Assembly: GCA_022511425.1 (NCBI GenBank) | Contig: JAFLRO010000024.1 | Span: 1-35,717 of the forward strand | From: Acetatifactor sp. | Lineage (GTDB): Bacteria; Bacillota; Clostridia; Lachnospirales; Lachnospiraceae | Reading direction: 5' to 3' | Length of the DNA stretch: 35,717 nucleotides | Shown: piece after piece, positions 1 through 7,545 of the stretch | How the letters are laid out: every line of letters starts with the position of its first letter | Position numbering within the stretch: the stretch's first letter is position 1 | Made by a program: the position numbers and the translations under genes | Notes under the pieces: generated by a model | What the model was told of the DNA's origin: nothing | The model's input: only the letters and a program-made list of their open reading frames with translations | Databases searched by the model: none

Positions 1-1465
1 GCAGCTCTATGCCGCCTTTGGAGGTGTATTTGACTGCGTTGGTGAGCAGATTCGTCACAATCTGTTTCACCCTCACATCATCTCCAAAAAGCGTCCGCGG
101 CAGAGTTTCATCTAAGAAAAAATCCACAGTCAGCCCTTTCTCATGGGCCCGCAGATAGATGACATTCCACAGATCTAGGAGCATGTCTGCCGTCTCGTAC
201 TCGACGGGTACAATTTCCATCTTTCCGGATTCGATTTTTGACATGTCCAGAATGTCATTGATCAGGAATAAAAGGGTTTTTCCTGAACTCTGAATATTTA
301 CTGCGTAAGAGAGGATGGATTCGTCCGTGCATTCCCGAAGTATCATCTCATTCATGCCCAGCACAGCATTGATCGGCGTCCTAATCTCATGGGACATGTT
401 GGAGAGGAAGTAGCTCTTGGCCTTGTTAGCCTCCTTCAATCGGGTATTCAATTCCTCCTGCTGCAGTCGGTTGGCCTGCTCTTGAAGAACCATACGGGCA
501 GTGTTGCGATGCCGTAGGACGGCCGCGACCGCCAATACCATCAGGATCAGCAGGAACGCCGCCAGCACCAGCAATGTCCGGATCAAAGTATTTACCATCT
601 CCACCGTCTCGGTGGCCACAAACCGGGCCGGAATGAGAAACATAAGAAAGGCTTCATGGGGGTTCAGGGAGACGATACAGTAGTAGTATTCCTCGCCGTC
701 GTTGATGAAATTGCTGCTGAGCATATCCGTCTGTGCCAGAGCAGCCCGGATATCGGAGTATCTCTGACCCTCCATATTTTCCAGTGCGTCAAGCACGTCA
801 TAGGCTTCAATCATTCTCTCCTGAAAGAGACCCTCGTTCACTCTGGTACCGTCGCTCTTGAGAATATAAGTCTCGTTATGGCCGTTATAGGCGCCACTGT
901 CATAGTAACTTGTCAGTGTCTGCATATCCCTTAGCAGTGCTATATAGGTAAAGCTGACATCGTCCTTCCCGAGGTGTATGGGAGTGCTCAGCTTCTGCAC
1001 AAATTTCCAGTAGTTGCCCTGATAGATATAGCTGTCAGAGATAAAGGAATACCGATTCTTTCCGCTGGCGAGTATGTGAACATCGGGCCAGGCGCCGCGG
1101 TATCCGTTGGTATCATAGCAGTTGCCCTGGCTGTCCAGCAGGACGAATTTGCAGCCTCGGCTTTCTGTTTCCAAAATACGCTCCAGCTCGCTTATGTACG
1201 CTGCTGCCTCCTGTATTGTATCCAGCTCATACCCCTCCAGCATGTTGACAGCGAAAGTGATGTCGTTCCAGTGTGTACTCAGCATGTTGTTAAGATTAAC
1301 ATACACCTGAGACGTAATCTCGTTCAGCTGGTCCGTACGTTCCTCATAGATGCGCTGCTCTAAATAACGTATAAAAAAGACACCGCTGATTAACAGCACC
1401 AGCAGCAGGCCGACGGCAGATACCGCCGGAAGTGTAATATGACGTTTTATGCTCTTAGGTCTCAT
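1..1465 (-). CDS. Membrane sensor histidine kinase, 3' part outside window
   Basis: A long open frame runs off the left edge; 488 codons are visible from the ATG at 1465. GGAAAGGTGAG lies just upstream; another ATG four bases earlier hits a stop after four codons. A membrane helix lies at about residues 12-30, followed by about 260 residues of presumed extracellular sensor, then a second helix near 295-320. A coiled-coil linker leads into the HisKA box SNMSHEIRTPINAVLG, with phospho-His at about residue 359. At the edge the start of the HATPase N-box is visible (QIVTNLLTNAVKY). This architecture is common in hybrid kinases, but any receiver domain would lie outside the window. It sits downstream of the importer operon behind a likely terminator, so it may be a separate unit. 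The ligand is unknown. Confidence 0.9.
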   Translation of the reverse strand, partial: MRPKSIKRHITLPAVSAVGLLLVLLISGVFFIRYLEQRIYEERTDQLNEITSQVYVNLNNMLSTHWNDITFAVNMLEGYELDTIQEAAAYISELERILETESRGCKFVLLDSQGNCYDTNGYRGAWPDVHILASGKNRYSFISDSYIYQGNYWKFVQKLSTPIHLGKDDVSFTYIALLRDMQTLTSYYDSGAYNGHNETYILKSDGTRVNEGLFQERMIEAYDVLDALENMEGQRYSDIRAALAQTDMLSSNFINDGEEYYYCIVSLNPHEAFLMFLIPARFVATETVEMVNTLIRTLLVLAAFLLILMVLAVAAVLRHRNTARMVLQEQANRLQQEELNTRLKEANKAKSYFLSNMSHEIRTPINAVLGMNEMILRECTDESILSYAVNIQSSGKTLLFLINDILDMSKIESGKMEIVPVEYETADMLLDLWNVIYLRAHEKGLTVDFFLDETLPRTLFGDDVRVKQIVTNLLTNAVKYTSKGGIEL

Positions 1466-1646
1466 TCATACTCACCTTTCCGATTCTGTCAAGTGGTTTC
1501 ATTGGTTATAAATTCATGATGGCGTACTCACCCTATATCTTAATACTATGCTTATAACATTCACCTGTCAACATCATAAGCAAGGTTATATAATGCAGAT
1601 GCTATGTGGAATAGATGCAGAGCGGTGTAAAAAGCAATATACAAAA

Positions 1647-1668
1647 GCGGCCTCAATGGAGAGACCGC
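1647..1668 (-). terminator. Probable Rho-independent terminator of importer operon
   Basis: An 8-bp stem with one G-U pair (GCGGTCTC / GAGGCCGC) and a 6-nt loop is followed on the minus strand by TTTTG. It lies 66 bp past the stop of the last importer gene and before the kinase gene. The U tract is short, so termination may be partial. Confidence 0.6.
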
Positions 1669-1734
1669 CACAAAAACAAAGAAGTACATACAGAAGCGAA
1701 TGATAAATTACTTGCGTTGAAAACATCGGATGTA

Positions 1735-2838
1735 TTACTTCGCCTTCAGTTTAATGCGTTTTTCGGTGTTTTTATCAAAAAGATAAACACTTTCATAAGG
1801 AATAGCGAAATCAAGTTTCGCATCCATCTCGGGCGAATCATGCGGATCGACCTTCAGGATAGTCTTGATACCTTTGATATCCACATACACGTTGGTGTTG
1901 TCTCCAAGCAACTCGGTAAGCTCCACTGTGCAAGAGATCTTAAACGCCTTTTCGGTATCCTCCTTGCCCACCAGCTTGATAGCCTCGGGACGGAATCCCA
2001 GGACGACCTCCTCGCCTTCATACTTTTTAACAACATCGCTATCGGCAATAGCGCTTAAATCAATAATATTGTCGCTGATGTTGATCTTGCCATCCTTAAC
2101 ACGACCCTCAATGAAGTTCATCGGAGGCTCTCCGATAAAGCCCGCAACAAACATGTTCGTGGGGTTGAAATACAACTCGCGGGGAGTTCCGACCTGCTGA
2201 ATATAGCCTTCCTTCATAACGACTATCCTGTCCGCCATTGTCATAGCTTCAGTCTGGTCGTGGGTAACATAGATTGTGGTAGCGCCGGTTTCGCGGTGGA
2301 TCTGCGTGATCTCCGAACGCATGGTAACTCTCTGCTTAGCGTCGAGGTTTGATAATGGCTCATCCATCAGAAAGATATCGACTTTACGGATGATCGCACG
2401 TCCAACGGCAACTCTCTGTCGCTGACCACCTGAGAGCGCTCTTGGCAGTCTGTCAAGATAGTCAGTCAGACCGAGAATCTTAGCGGTCGCTTGAACTCTC
2501 TGTTCAATAACATCATCGTCAACACCCTGAAGTGTAAGACCGAATGCAAGGTTATCGTAAACCGTCATGTGCGGGTAAAGCGCATAGCTCTGGAAAACCA
2601 TTGCCACACCACGCTCACGAGGACCTTTTTCGTTTGCCCTTTCTCCGTCGATGTAGAATTCGCCCTTGCTGATGTTTTCAAGACCTGCGATCATACGCAG
2701 GGTCGTGGATTTGCCACAGCCTGACGAACCGACAAATACTATAAATTCACCCTTTTCAATCTCAAGGTTGAAATCATGTACGGCATGGTAGCCGTTCGGG
2801 TAAATCTTATTGATTCCTTTCAAAGTTAAATAAGCCAT
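1735..2838 (-). CDS. UgpC/MsmX-type sugar ABC transporter ATP-binding protein (second copy)
   Basis: About 367 aa, a full-length MalK-family ATPase that powers CUT1 carbohydrate importers from the cytoplasm. It has Walker A GSSGCGKST, Q-loop MVFQSYALYPHMTVYDN, signature LSGGQRQR, Walker B IFLMDEPLSNLD and switch His in YVTHDQTEAM, followed by a C-terminal OB-type regulatory domain. I chose the ATG at 2838 (MAYLTLKG) because GGAAAGTGAG lies 9 nt upstream and family proteins start there; an in-frame TTG at 2859 is less likely. It is the last gene of the operon. A second full ATPase lies at 5216-6277, so the system has two energising subunits, or this one serves other importers as MsmX does. Confidence 0.92.
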   Translation of the reverse strand: MAYLTLKGINKIYPNGYHAVHDFNLEIEKGEFIVFVGSSGCGKSTTLRMIAGLENISKGEFYIDGERANEKGPRERGVAMVFQSYALYPHMTVYDNLAFGLTLQGVDDDVIEQRVQATAKILGLTDYLDRLPRALSGGQRQRVAVGRAIIRKVDIFLMDEPLSNLDAKQRVTMRSEITQIHRETGATTIYVTHDQTEAMTMADRIVVMKEGYIQQVGTPRELYFNPTNMFVAGFIGEPPMNFIEGRVKDGKINISDNIIDLSAIADSDVVKKYEGEEVVLGFRPEAIKLVGKEDTEKAFKISCTVELTELLGDNTNVYVDIKGIKTILKVDPHDSPEMDAKLDFAIPYESVYLFDKNTEKRIKLKAK

Positions 2839-2895
2839 AACGGTATTCTCACTTTCCAAATGGTTTTAAAGTAATTATATGGACAATAAGGCTAT

Positions 2896-3894
2896 TTAAA
2901 ACACACCCAGCGCTCTTAGTATTGTCACATAAATGAAAATAGTTACCGTACTTACCAGACTGGTCCACACGACCATCTGACCGGCGAGCTCGTCATCCGC
3001 TCCCATTTCCTTGGCCATAATAGCAGATGCGACTGCCACAGGCGTCGCAAACACCCCGACGTATGTAGCGAAATGCTCTCCGGAAAGCCCAAGAAAATTG
3101 CGAAGCAAAAACGCTACTGAGAGTCCCAGAACAGGCACTGCCACATTCCTTACTACCGTGCCGAATACAATCTCCTTCCACAGCTTCGAGACTGCTGAAA
3201 ACTCAAATTTGCCGCCCAGCACAATCAGTGCGAATGGCGTGCAGATTGACTTAACATTCTCCAAGGACTTATAGGCAACTGTGACATCGCTCAACCTGAA
3301 GCTGATATCCCACATCACGAACAATTCGCGTATGCCCAGAACTGCAAGTCCAGCCACGGTGCCGATGATCAGCGGATTCTTGATGATTCCAAGCAGAATC
3401 TTCCTGACATCGATTTTCTGCTTTTCGGAGTTCCCATTAAATATAACAAGTGTGATAACACCGAGTGTATTGAACAGCGGTACGCAAAATGCAGACATCA
3501 CTCCTGCAGCCGCTGCTCCCTTGTCACCGAAAAGCGATGCTGCCAAGGGAATTCCGATGATCGCATAGTTTGAACGAAACACCGCCTGAATCAGTGAGCC
3601 ACGCTTGGCGTTATCCCTGGTAAACGCGCAACACACAGCAATCGCAAGAAAGAAAATCACGATAACCGCCACTATCCCGTACAGTACGAACGCGAAATTT
3701 ATCTCACTCAGACGCTCAATCTCATATACATTACAAAACAGCATCACAGGCAGTAACACCCTGAATGTCAGCTTATTTCCAACATCGAGAAACGCCTTGG
3801 TAAGCATTCCGATTTTCTTGAGCAGATACCCCAGGACAATCAGAATTATAATCGGCAAAACGGCGTTTGCCGCAAAAACAAATGCATCTAACAC
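2896..3894 (-). CDS. AEC-family (auxin efflux carrier-like) transporter
   Basis: About 332 aa with around ten hydrophobic helices and the AEC layout: N-terminal PIIILIVLGYLLKKIG, mid FRSNYAIIGIPLAASLFGDKG, and a C-terminal half beginning near CTPFALIVLGGKFEF. AEC proteins are secondary carriers of organic acids, malate or related anions. The start is a GTG at 3894 with GGAG about 12 nt upstream. It lies between a small membrane protein and the second ATPase on the same strand with short gaps, so it is probably co-transcribed with the sugar importer. It could export an acidic fermentation product or move an acidic sugar derivative; the substrate cannot be read from sequence. Confidence 0.85.
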   Translation of the reverse strand: MLDAFVFAANAVLPIIILIVLGYLLKKIGMLTKAFLDVGNKLTFRVLLPVMLFCNVYEIERLSEINFAFVLYGIVAVIVIFFLAIAVCCAFTRDNAKRGSLIQAVFRSNYAIIGIPLAASLFGDKGAAAAGVMSAFCVPLFNTLGVITLVIFNGNSEKQKIDVRKILLGIIKNPLIIGTVAGLAVLGIRELFVMWDISFRLSDVTVAYKSLENVKSICTPFALIVLGGKFEFSAVSKLWKEIVFGTVVRNVAVPVLGLSVAFLLRNFLGLSGEHFATYVGVFATPVAVASAIMAKEMGADDELAGQMVVWTSLVSTVTIFIYVTILRALGVF

Positions 3895-3971
3895 TGCCCC
3901 AGCTTCTCCATAAAGACTTCTATCCGCATAATAATGTGTTGACTATTATTGCCCCTAATACTATTCTGTAA

Positions 3972-4604
3972 TTATTTACCGGTCTTAAATTTTACTCCGG
4001 CATCTCGAAAAATCTTGATAAAGGTATTTTTTACAGTGATAAGAAGCATATCAAATCCCATATAAAATAACCCAAACATGATCGGCTCAACGCCGAGCAT
4101 TGTCTCAGCTTCCGTCACATTGGCATCGACACCAAACAACACATTGATGACATAGTAGGTTTGAAAAACACAATACAGTACAACGCCTGCATAAATCACA
4201 TTGATGAAGATGGACCAAAATTCCCTGACCGTCACCATCATCCACTTGTCATACTCTCCTGGTTCAGGCTCAAGCGATCGCAGTGCTTTAGTAACCATCA
4301 GGTCGTTCACAATACCAAGACCGACCGCTAACGCAAACATCAGATCAAGGCCCTGAATATAAATTCCCAATCCCCACAGGAAAAAGTAACAGGCGGCTCC
4401 TGCGAACCAGAATTTTATAAAAACAATTTTTAACCACGCCGGAATATGGAATTTTCCCTTTGAGGTATACTTCCTGATTTCCGCTTCAGATACCGCCGGA
4501 GCGTCTTTGGCATTCACCAGACGATCCACAGCGTCAGTCTTTAGCTGATAATAGCTTGCAGCTGTTTTTTCCTCATCCTGCTGCTTCTTTTTATTCTTAG
4601 CCAT
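3972..4604 (-). CDS. Small four-helix membrane protein of importer operon (accessory 4)
   Basis: About 210 aa, family not recognised. A Lys-rich, hydrophilic N-terminal section of about 70 residues precedes four likely membrane helices: near LKIVFIKFWFAGAACYFF, LMFALAVGLGIVNDLMV, FWSIFINVIYAGVVLYCVF and IMFGLFYMGFDMLLITV. There is no signal cleavage site, enzyme motif or nucleotide-binding motif. The start is the ATG at 4604 (MAKNKKK), with AGGA upstream; the in-frame TTG at 4610 is weaker. It follows the previous gene by 15 bp. Context suggests an accessory subunit of the ABC importer. Confidence 0.75.
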   Translation of the reverse strand: MAKNKKKQQDEEKTAASYYQLKTDAVDRLVNAKDAPAVSEAEIRKYTSKGKFHIPAWLKIVFIKFWFAGAACYFFLWGLGIYIQGLDLMFALAVGLGIVNDLMVTKALRSLEPEPGEYDKWMMVTVREFWSIFINVIYAGVVLYCVFQTYYVINVLFGVDANVTEAETMLGVEPIMFGLFYMGFDMLLITVKNTFIKIFRDAGVKFKTGK

Positions 4605-4619
4605 AATCAAATGAAATCC

Positions 4620-5201
4620 TTATTCATCCTCGCCGGAAATATCAATGGCTGCCATATTCTCATTGCCTTCAACATCGATAGAAGTGTTGATCTTTCTGAT
4701 TGCCTTGGAATAAAGCGGCAACAGCGCCAACAACACTGCCGTTGCAGCAACAAAGATAATGTGCAGTGTAACAATGGTCTGAGCGGTAGAGATATAACTT
4801 GTACCCTGATCAATAATAATCCTATTTTCTTCGCGGGTCGTTGCCGTAATAATGCGTGTAATATAAACAACATCCACGACAGCCAAAAGCGCAAGCATCA
4901 GAAACAGCAGCCCTAACATAATCTTATTCGCCTTCTGACGACGCGGGAAGGTTCTCAAAAAGACCACGAACGCCAAAATGGAGAACAGCATTGCTGCGAA
5001 CTCACACTGCCCCATATTAGCCCCGTTGATTTTGTCCGTAGTATTCGCAATAGATGAAAGATTCAGCGAATAGATAAAGAACGCTGCCAACAAGGCCAAA
5101 AGAGGTATATTCTGCGGTGAACGCTTTAGCGAGACTATAAACTTTCGAAAGACCTCTTTTATACCGCGCCCCTGTTTTTTTGCGGTTTTCTGTTTTGCCA
5201 T
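4620..5201 (-). CDS. Small four-helix membrane protein of importer operon (accessory 3)
   Basis: 193 aa, family not recognised. It has a basic N-terminus (MAKQKTAKKQGRG), four likely membrane helices (starting near PLLALLAAFFIYSL, EFAAMLFSILAFVVFL, IMLGLLFLMLALLAVV and TLHIIFVAATAVLLALL) and an acidic cytoplasmic tail ending DISGEDE. The start ATG at 5201 has GGGAGGGACGGTAG before it. By eye it shares a layout with accessory 2 at 6364-6873: a helix starting N-x-x-LLA, a second helix, a basic loop, a third helix, a polar loop of about 35 residues, a fourth helix and a short tail. The two may be distant paralogues. Confidence 0.75.
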   Translation of the reverse strand: MAKQKTAKKQGRGIKEVFRKFIVSLKRSPQNIPLLALLAAFFIYSLNLSSIANTTDKINGANMGQCEFAAMLFSILAFVVFLRTFPRRQKANKIMLGLLFLMLALLAVVDVVYITRIITATTREENRIIIDQGTSYISTAQTIVTLHIIFVAATAVLLALLPLYSKAIRKINTSIDVEGNENMAAIDISGEDE

Positions 5202-5215
5202 CTACCGTCCCTCCC

Positions 5216-6277
5216 TTAAGATCTGATCGCGTTGGTCGTATCCTTATCAAAGAAGTGCTTCTTATTAAAGGAAACATTGACCGTATCGCCGGGGCTGTAA
5301 GTACACCAATCACGGAACTTACAGGTAATTTTGCTCTTTCCAACAGTGCCGTTCACAAGGGTATTCTGACCAAGGTTTTCGTTCGAGAACACATTGACCT
5401 TGATATTTCCGCCCTCCACAACATTCTCAGGGCGAATGCCCAGGGTCACTGTTTTGCCCTCGTAAGCAGCAAGCATCTGCTTTTCCTCGGAAGTGAGCTC
5501 AACGCTGAAATCACTGCAGACAGCCTGACCGTTCTTGATTTCCACATCAAATAAATTCATCGGCGGAAGTCCGATAAAGCTCGCCACAAAGAGATTGGCA
5601 GGAGTGTCGTACAGTTCAAGGGGCGTACCGATCTGCTGAACGTGTCCCATGGACATACAGACAATTCTGTCAGCCAGTGTCAGCGCTTCCGTCTGGTCGT
5701 GGGTCACATAGATCATGGTCGCCTTCAGGCGCTTATGAAGCAATAGTATCTCACGGCGGGTAGCGCTTCTAAGCTTGGCATCCAGGTTAGAAAGCGGCTC
5801 GTCAAACAAGAACACCTTAGGGGTACGTACAATAGCGCGTCCCATGGCTACTCTCTGGCGCTGACCGCCCGAGAGCTGATTCGGTTTTTTATTGAGCTGG
5901 CTGGTAAGATCAAGAATCTCAGCCGCTGCCATCACTTTTTGGTGAATTTCGTTTTTGTTTTCCTTGCGCAGCATCAGCGAGAACGCCATATTCTCATAGA
6001 TAGTCATATGACCGTACAGTGCGTAGTTCTGGAAAACCATCGCAATATCCCGATCCTTGGGCGGCATCTGAGTCACATCCTTACCGTCAATGATAAGCTT
6101 TCCCGCTGAGATATCCTCGAGCCCTGCAACCATGCGAAGTGTCGTAGACTTTCCGCAGCCGGACGGTCCCACAAGAACGATAAGCTCGCCATCTTTGATG
6201 TCAAGGTCAAAGTCATAGACCGCTTGAACTTTATTGTCATAGATTTTATCAAGATGCTGTAATTTCAGATCACTCAT
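5216..6277 (-). CDS. UgpC/MsmX-type sugar ABC transporter ATP-binding protein (first copy)
   Basis: 353 aa MalK-family ATPase. Visible motifs are Walker A GPSGCGKSTT, Q-loop MVFQNYALYGHMTIYENM, signature LSGGQRQRVAMGRAIVR, Walker B VFLFDEPLSNLDAK, switch His YVTHDQTEAL, and a C-terminal OB domain with LGIRPENV. ATG at 6277 with AGAGG upstream. It is clearly homologous to the ATPase at 1735-2838 but far from identical, so this is an old duplication or separate recruitment. It is flanked on both sides by pairs of small membrane proteins. Confidence 0.93.
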   Translation of the reverse strand: MSDLKLQHLDKIYDNKVQAVYDFDLDIKDGELIVLVGPSGCGKSTTLRMVAGLEDISAGKLIIDGKDVTQMPPKDRDIAMVFQNYALYGHMTIYENMAFSLMLRKENKNEIHQKVMAAAEILDLTSQLNKKPNQLSGGQRQRVAMGRAIVRTPKVFLFDEPLSNLDAKLRSATRREILLLHKRLKATMIYVTHDQTEALTLADRIVCMSMGHVQQIGTPLELYDTPANLFVASFIGLPPMNLFDVEIKNGQAVCSDFSVELTSEEKQMLAAYEGKTVTLGIRPENVVEGGNIKVNVFSNENLGQNTLVNGTVGKSKITCKFRDWCTYSPGDTVNVSFNKKHFFDKDTTNAIRS

Positions 6278-6363
6278 GACTATACCTCTTTGCGCACTCT
6301 AACGCATACTAATCAATATTTTTGACAATAGAATCCTGATTTTATAAGATTCTAAGTGTACTA

Positions 6364-6873
6364 TCAAATTTTGCTGCCGCTCGCCTTTCTATCAAGCTCA
6401 GCCTGATAGCTGTTGAGCGTAGCTGTCTTAACAATACCGATAACACCGGCCAAGACCAAAAGTACTGCAGATACAATCATACAAATCGTAACATACCGGA
6501 ACTGGCCATCCGTCATAACCGTCGGAATTTCAGCATCAAGTACCGGATTGGGCTCCTTCCATGCTTTCATGGGAATTTGAAAAATACGCACTATTTGCAG
6601 GATCCCCAACACAATTGAGACATAGGAATAACTCATTTTATAGCTTTTCACTCCCTCTGAAGAAAGGAAAGCCGCAAGCATAAAAATCAGGTTATAAACG
6701 ACGGAAACACCTATAAAAAATGCATAGTAGTATCTGCCGACATCGGAACTATATATACTAACAAAATAGAGCGCGTTGGCAACGATTGCCAACAGGATCA
6801 AATTTGCGGACAATTTATTCTTAGTAAAGCGCAAGCGGTCCTTTTTGACCATCGCATCATTATTTAGAGTCAT
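6364..6873 (-). CDS. Small four-helix membrane protein of importer operon (accessory 2)
   Basis: 169 aa from the ATG at 6873 (MTLNNDAMVKKD), which lies one base after the upstream gene's stop and has GAAAGGGTGAG before it; an in-frame TTG at 6897 is less likely. Four likely helices begin near ANLILLAIVANALYFVSIY, FIGVSVVYNLIFMLAAFL, VSIVLGILQIVRIF and VTICMIVSAVLLVLAGVIG, with a polar loop of about 35 residues before the last. No known family or catalytic motif is recognised. It is translationally coupled to accessory 1 and precedes the first ATPase gene. Its layout resembles accessory 3. Confidence 0.75.
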   Translation of the reverse strand: MTLNNDAMVKKDRLRFTKNKLSANLILLAIVANALYFVSIYSSDVGRYYYAFFIGVSVVYNLIFMLAAFLSSEGVKSYKMSYSYVSIVLGILQIVRIFQIPMKAWKEPNPVLDAEIPTVMTDGQFRYVTICMIVSAVLLVLAGVIGIVKTATLNSYQAELDRKASGSKI

Positions 6874-6874
6874 G

Positions 6875-7471
6875 TCACTCACCCTTTCTGCTTCCAATAG
6901 CGCTCTTTTCAGCCCTCATCATGATAACTTTCCAAACAACATTAATAATAAGTAAACAGGATGTGAGCAGTAGAAAACCGAAGACCGCATAGCTCACATC
7001 AAACCAGAATGTATCCTCAGGCCCGATATAAATCGTACCCCAGTCCTCAGAGAACGCCTTAAGCGCCTCAAAGTCCACATTATTCTGGTACTGTGCTTTG
7101 TAATCCAAAATCTGAGGAACACACCAAATCGTCATCAGAATATTGGCCACCGTAGACAGACCCACAGCAATATAGTTACCTATATAATACTTTCTACGGG
7201 TCTGAGTGTTCGTGATAAACAAAATCAAGGTAACAATAATAAGTCCAATGCTAACCTTCGTGAAGGCAGAATTGAACTCGAACATATCATAGTAAACTCT
7301 CGACCCTGTAACAGAGGTGTAATCCAGATCGTAATCAGGATACAGAATTGTTTTGGACAGGGCATCATAGAGATCCGTCGCGATCCCCAAAGAATATACG
7401 AATGTGAGTGCAGCTGCAATCAGCGTCAGCATACACACAATTTTCTGAAATGCCATTTGCTTCTTATACAT
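6875..7471 (-). CDS. Small four-helix membrane protein of importer operon (accessory 1)
   Basis: 198 aa, ATG at 7471 preceded by AAGGAAGG. Four likely membrane helices: the first about residues 8-28 (KIVCMLTLIAAALTFVYSLG), then an outer loop rich in Tyr and Asp, helices near VSIGLIIVTLILFIT and YIAVGLSTVANILMTIW, a loop of about 35 residues with Trp and acidic residues, and a last helix FGFLLLTSCLLIINVVW followed by a basic tail. No domain is recognised. It is the first gene after the binding protein and its strong hairpin. Confidence 0.75.
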   Translation of the reverse strand: MYKKQMAFQKIVCMLTLIAAALTFVYSLGIATDLYDALSKTILYPDYDLDYTSVTGSRVYYDMFEFNSAFTKVSIGLIIVTLILFITNTQTRRKYYIGNYIAVGLSTVANILMTIWCVPQILDYKAQYQNNVDFEALKAFSEDWGTIYIGPEDTFWFDVSYAVFGFLLLTSCLLIINVVWKVIMMRAEKSAIGSRKGE

Positions 7472-7490
7472 ATGGACCTTCCTTTATGTT

Positions 7491-7516
7491 GGAAGGGGAG
7501 GGTGAACTCCCCTTCC
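7491..7516 (-). promoter_or_regulatory. Perfect 10-bp intercistronic hairpin after binding-protein gene
   Basis: GGAAGGGGAG and CTCCCCTTCC form a perfect 10-bp stem around a 6-nt loop, 29 bp past the binding-protein stop and before accessory 1. No U tract follows on the minus strand. It is therefore more likely an mRNA-stability or partial attenuation element that keeps binding protein above the membrane subunits, as seen at other ABC importer operons. Confidence 0.7.
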
Positions 7517-7545
7517 TGAACATAATTAAATGAACTCAATTACCA

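Noticed and set aside
1485..1495. TTGACA on the minus strand before the kinase gene as a -35 box
   Set aside because: It lies too close to the ATG to leave room for a -10 and a leader.
5180..5554. Plus-strand open frame opposite the first ATPase gene
   Set aside because: Antisense to the conserved C-terminal domain of the ATPase; no start signals.
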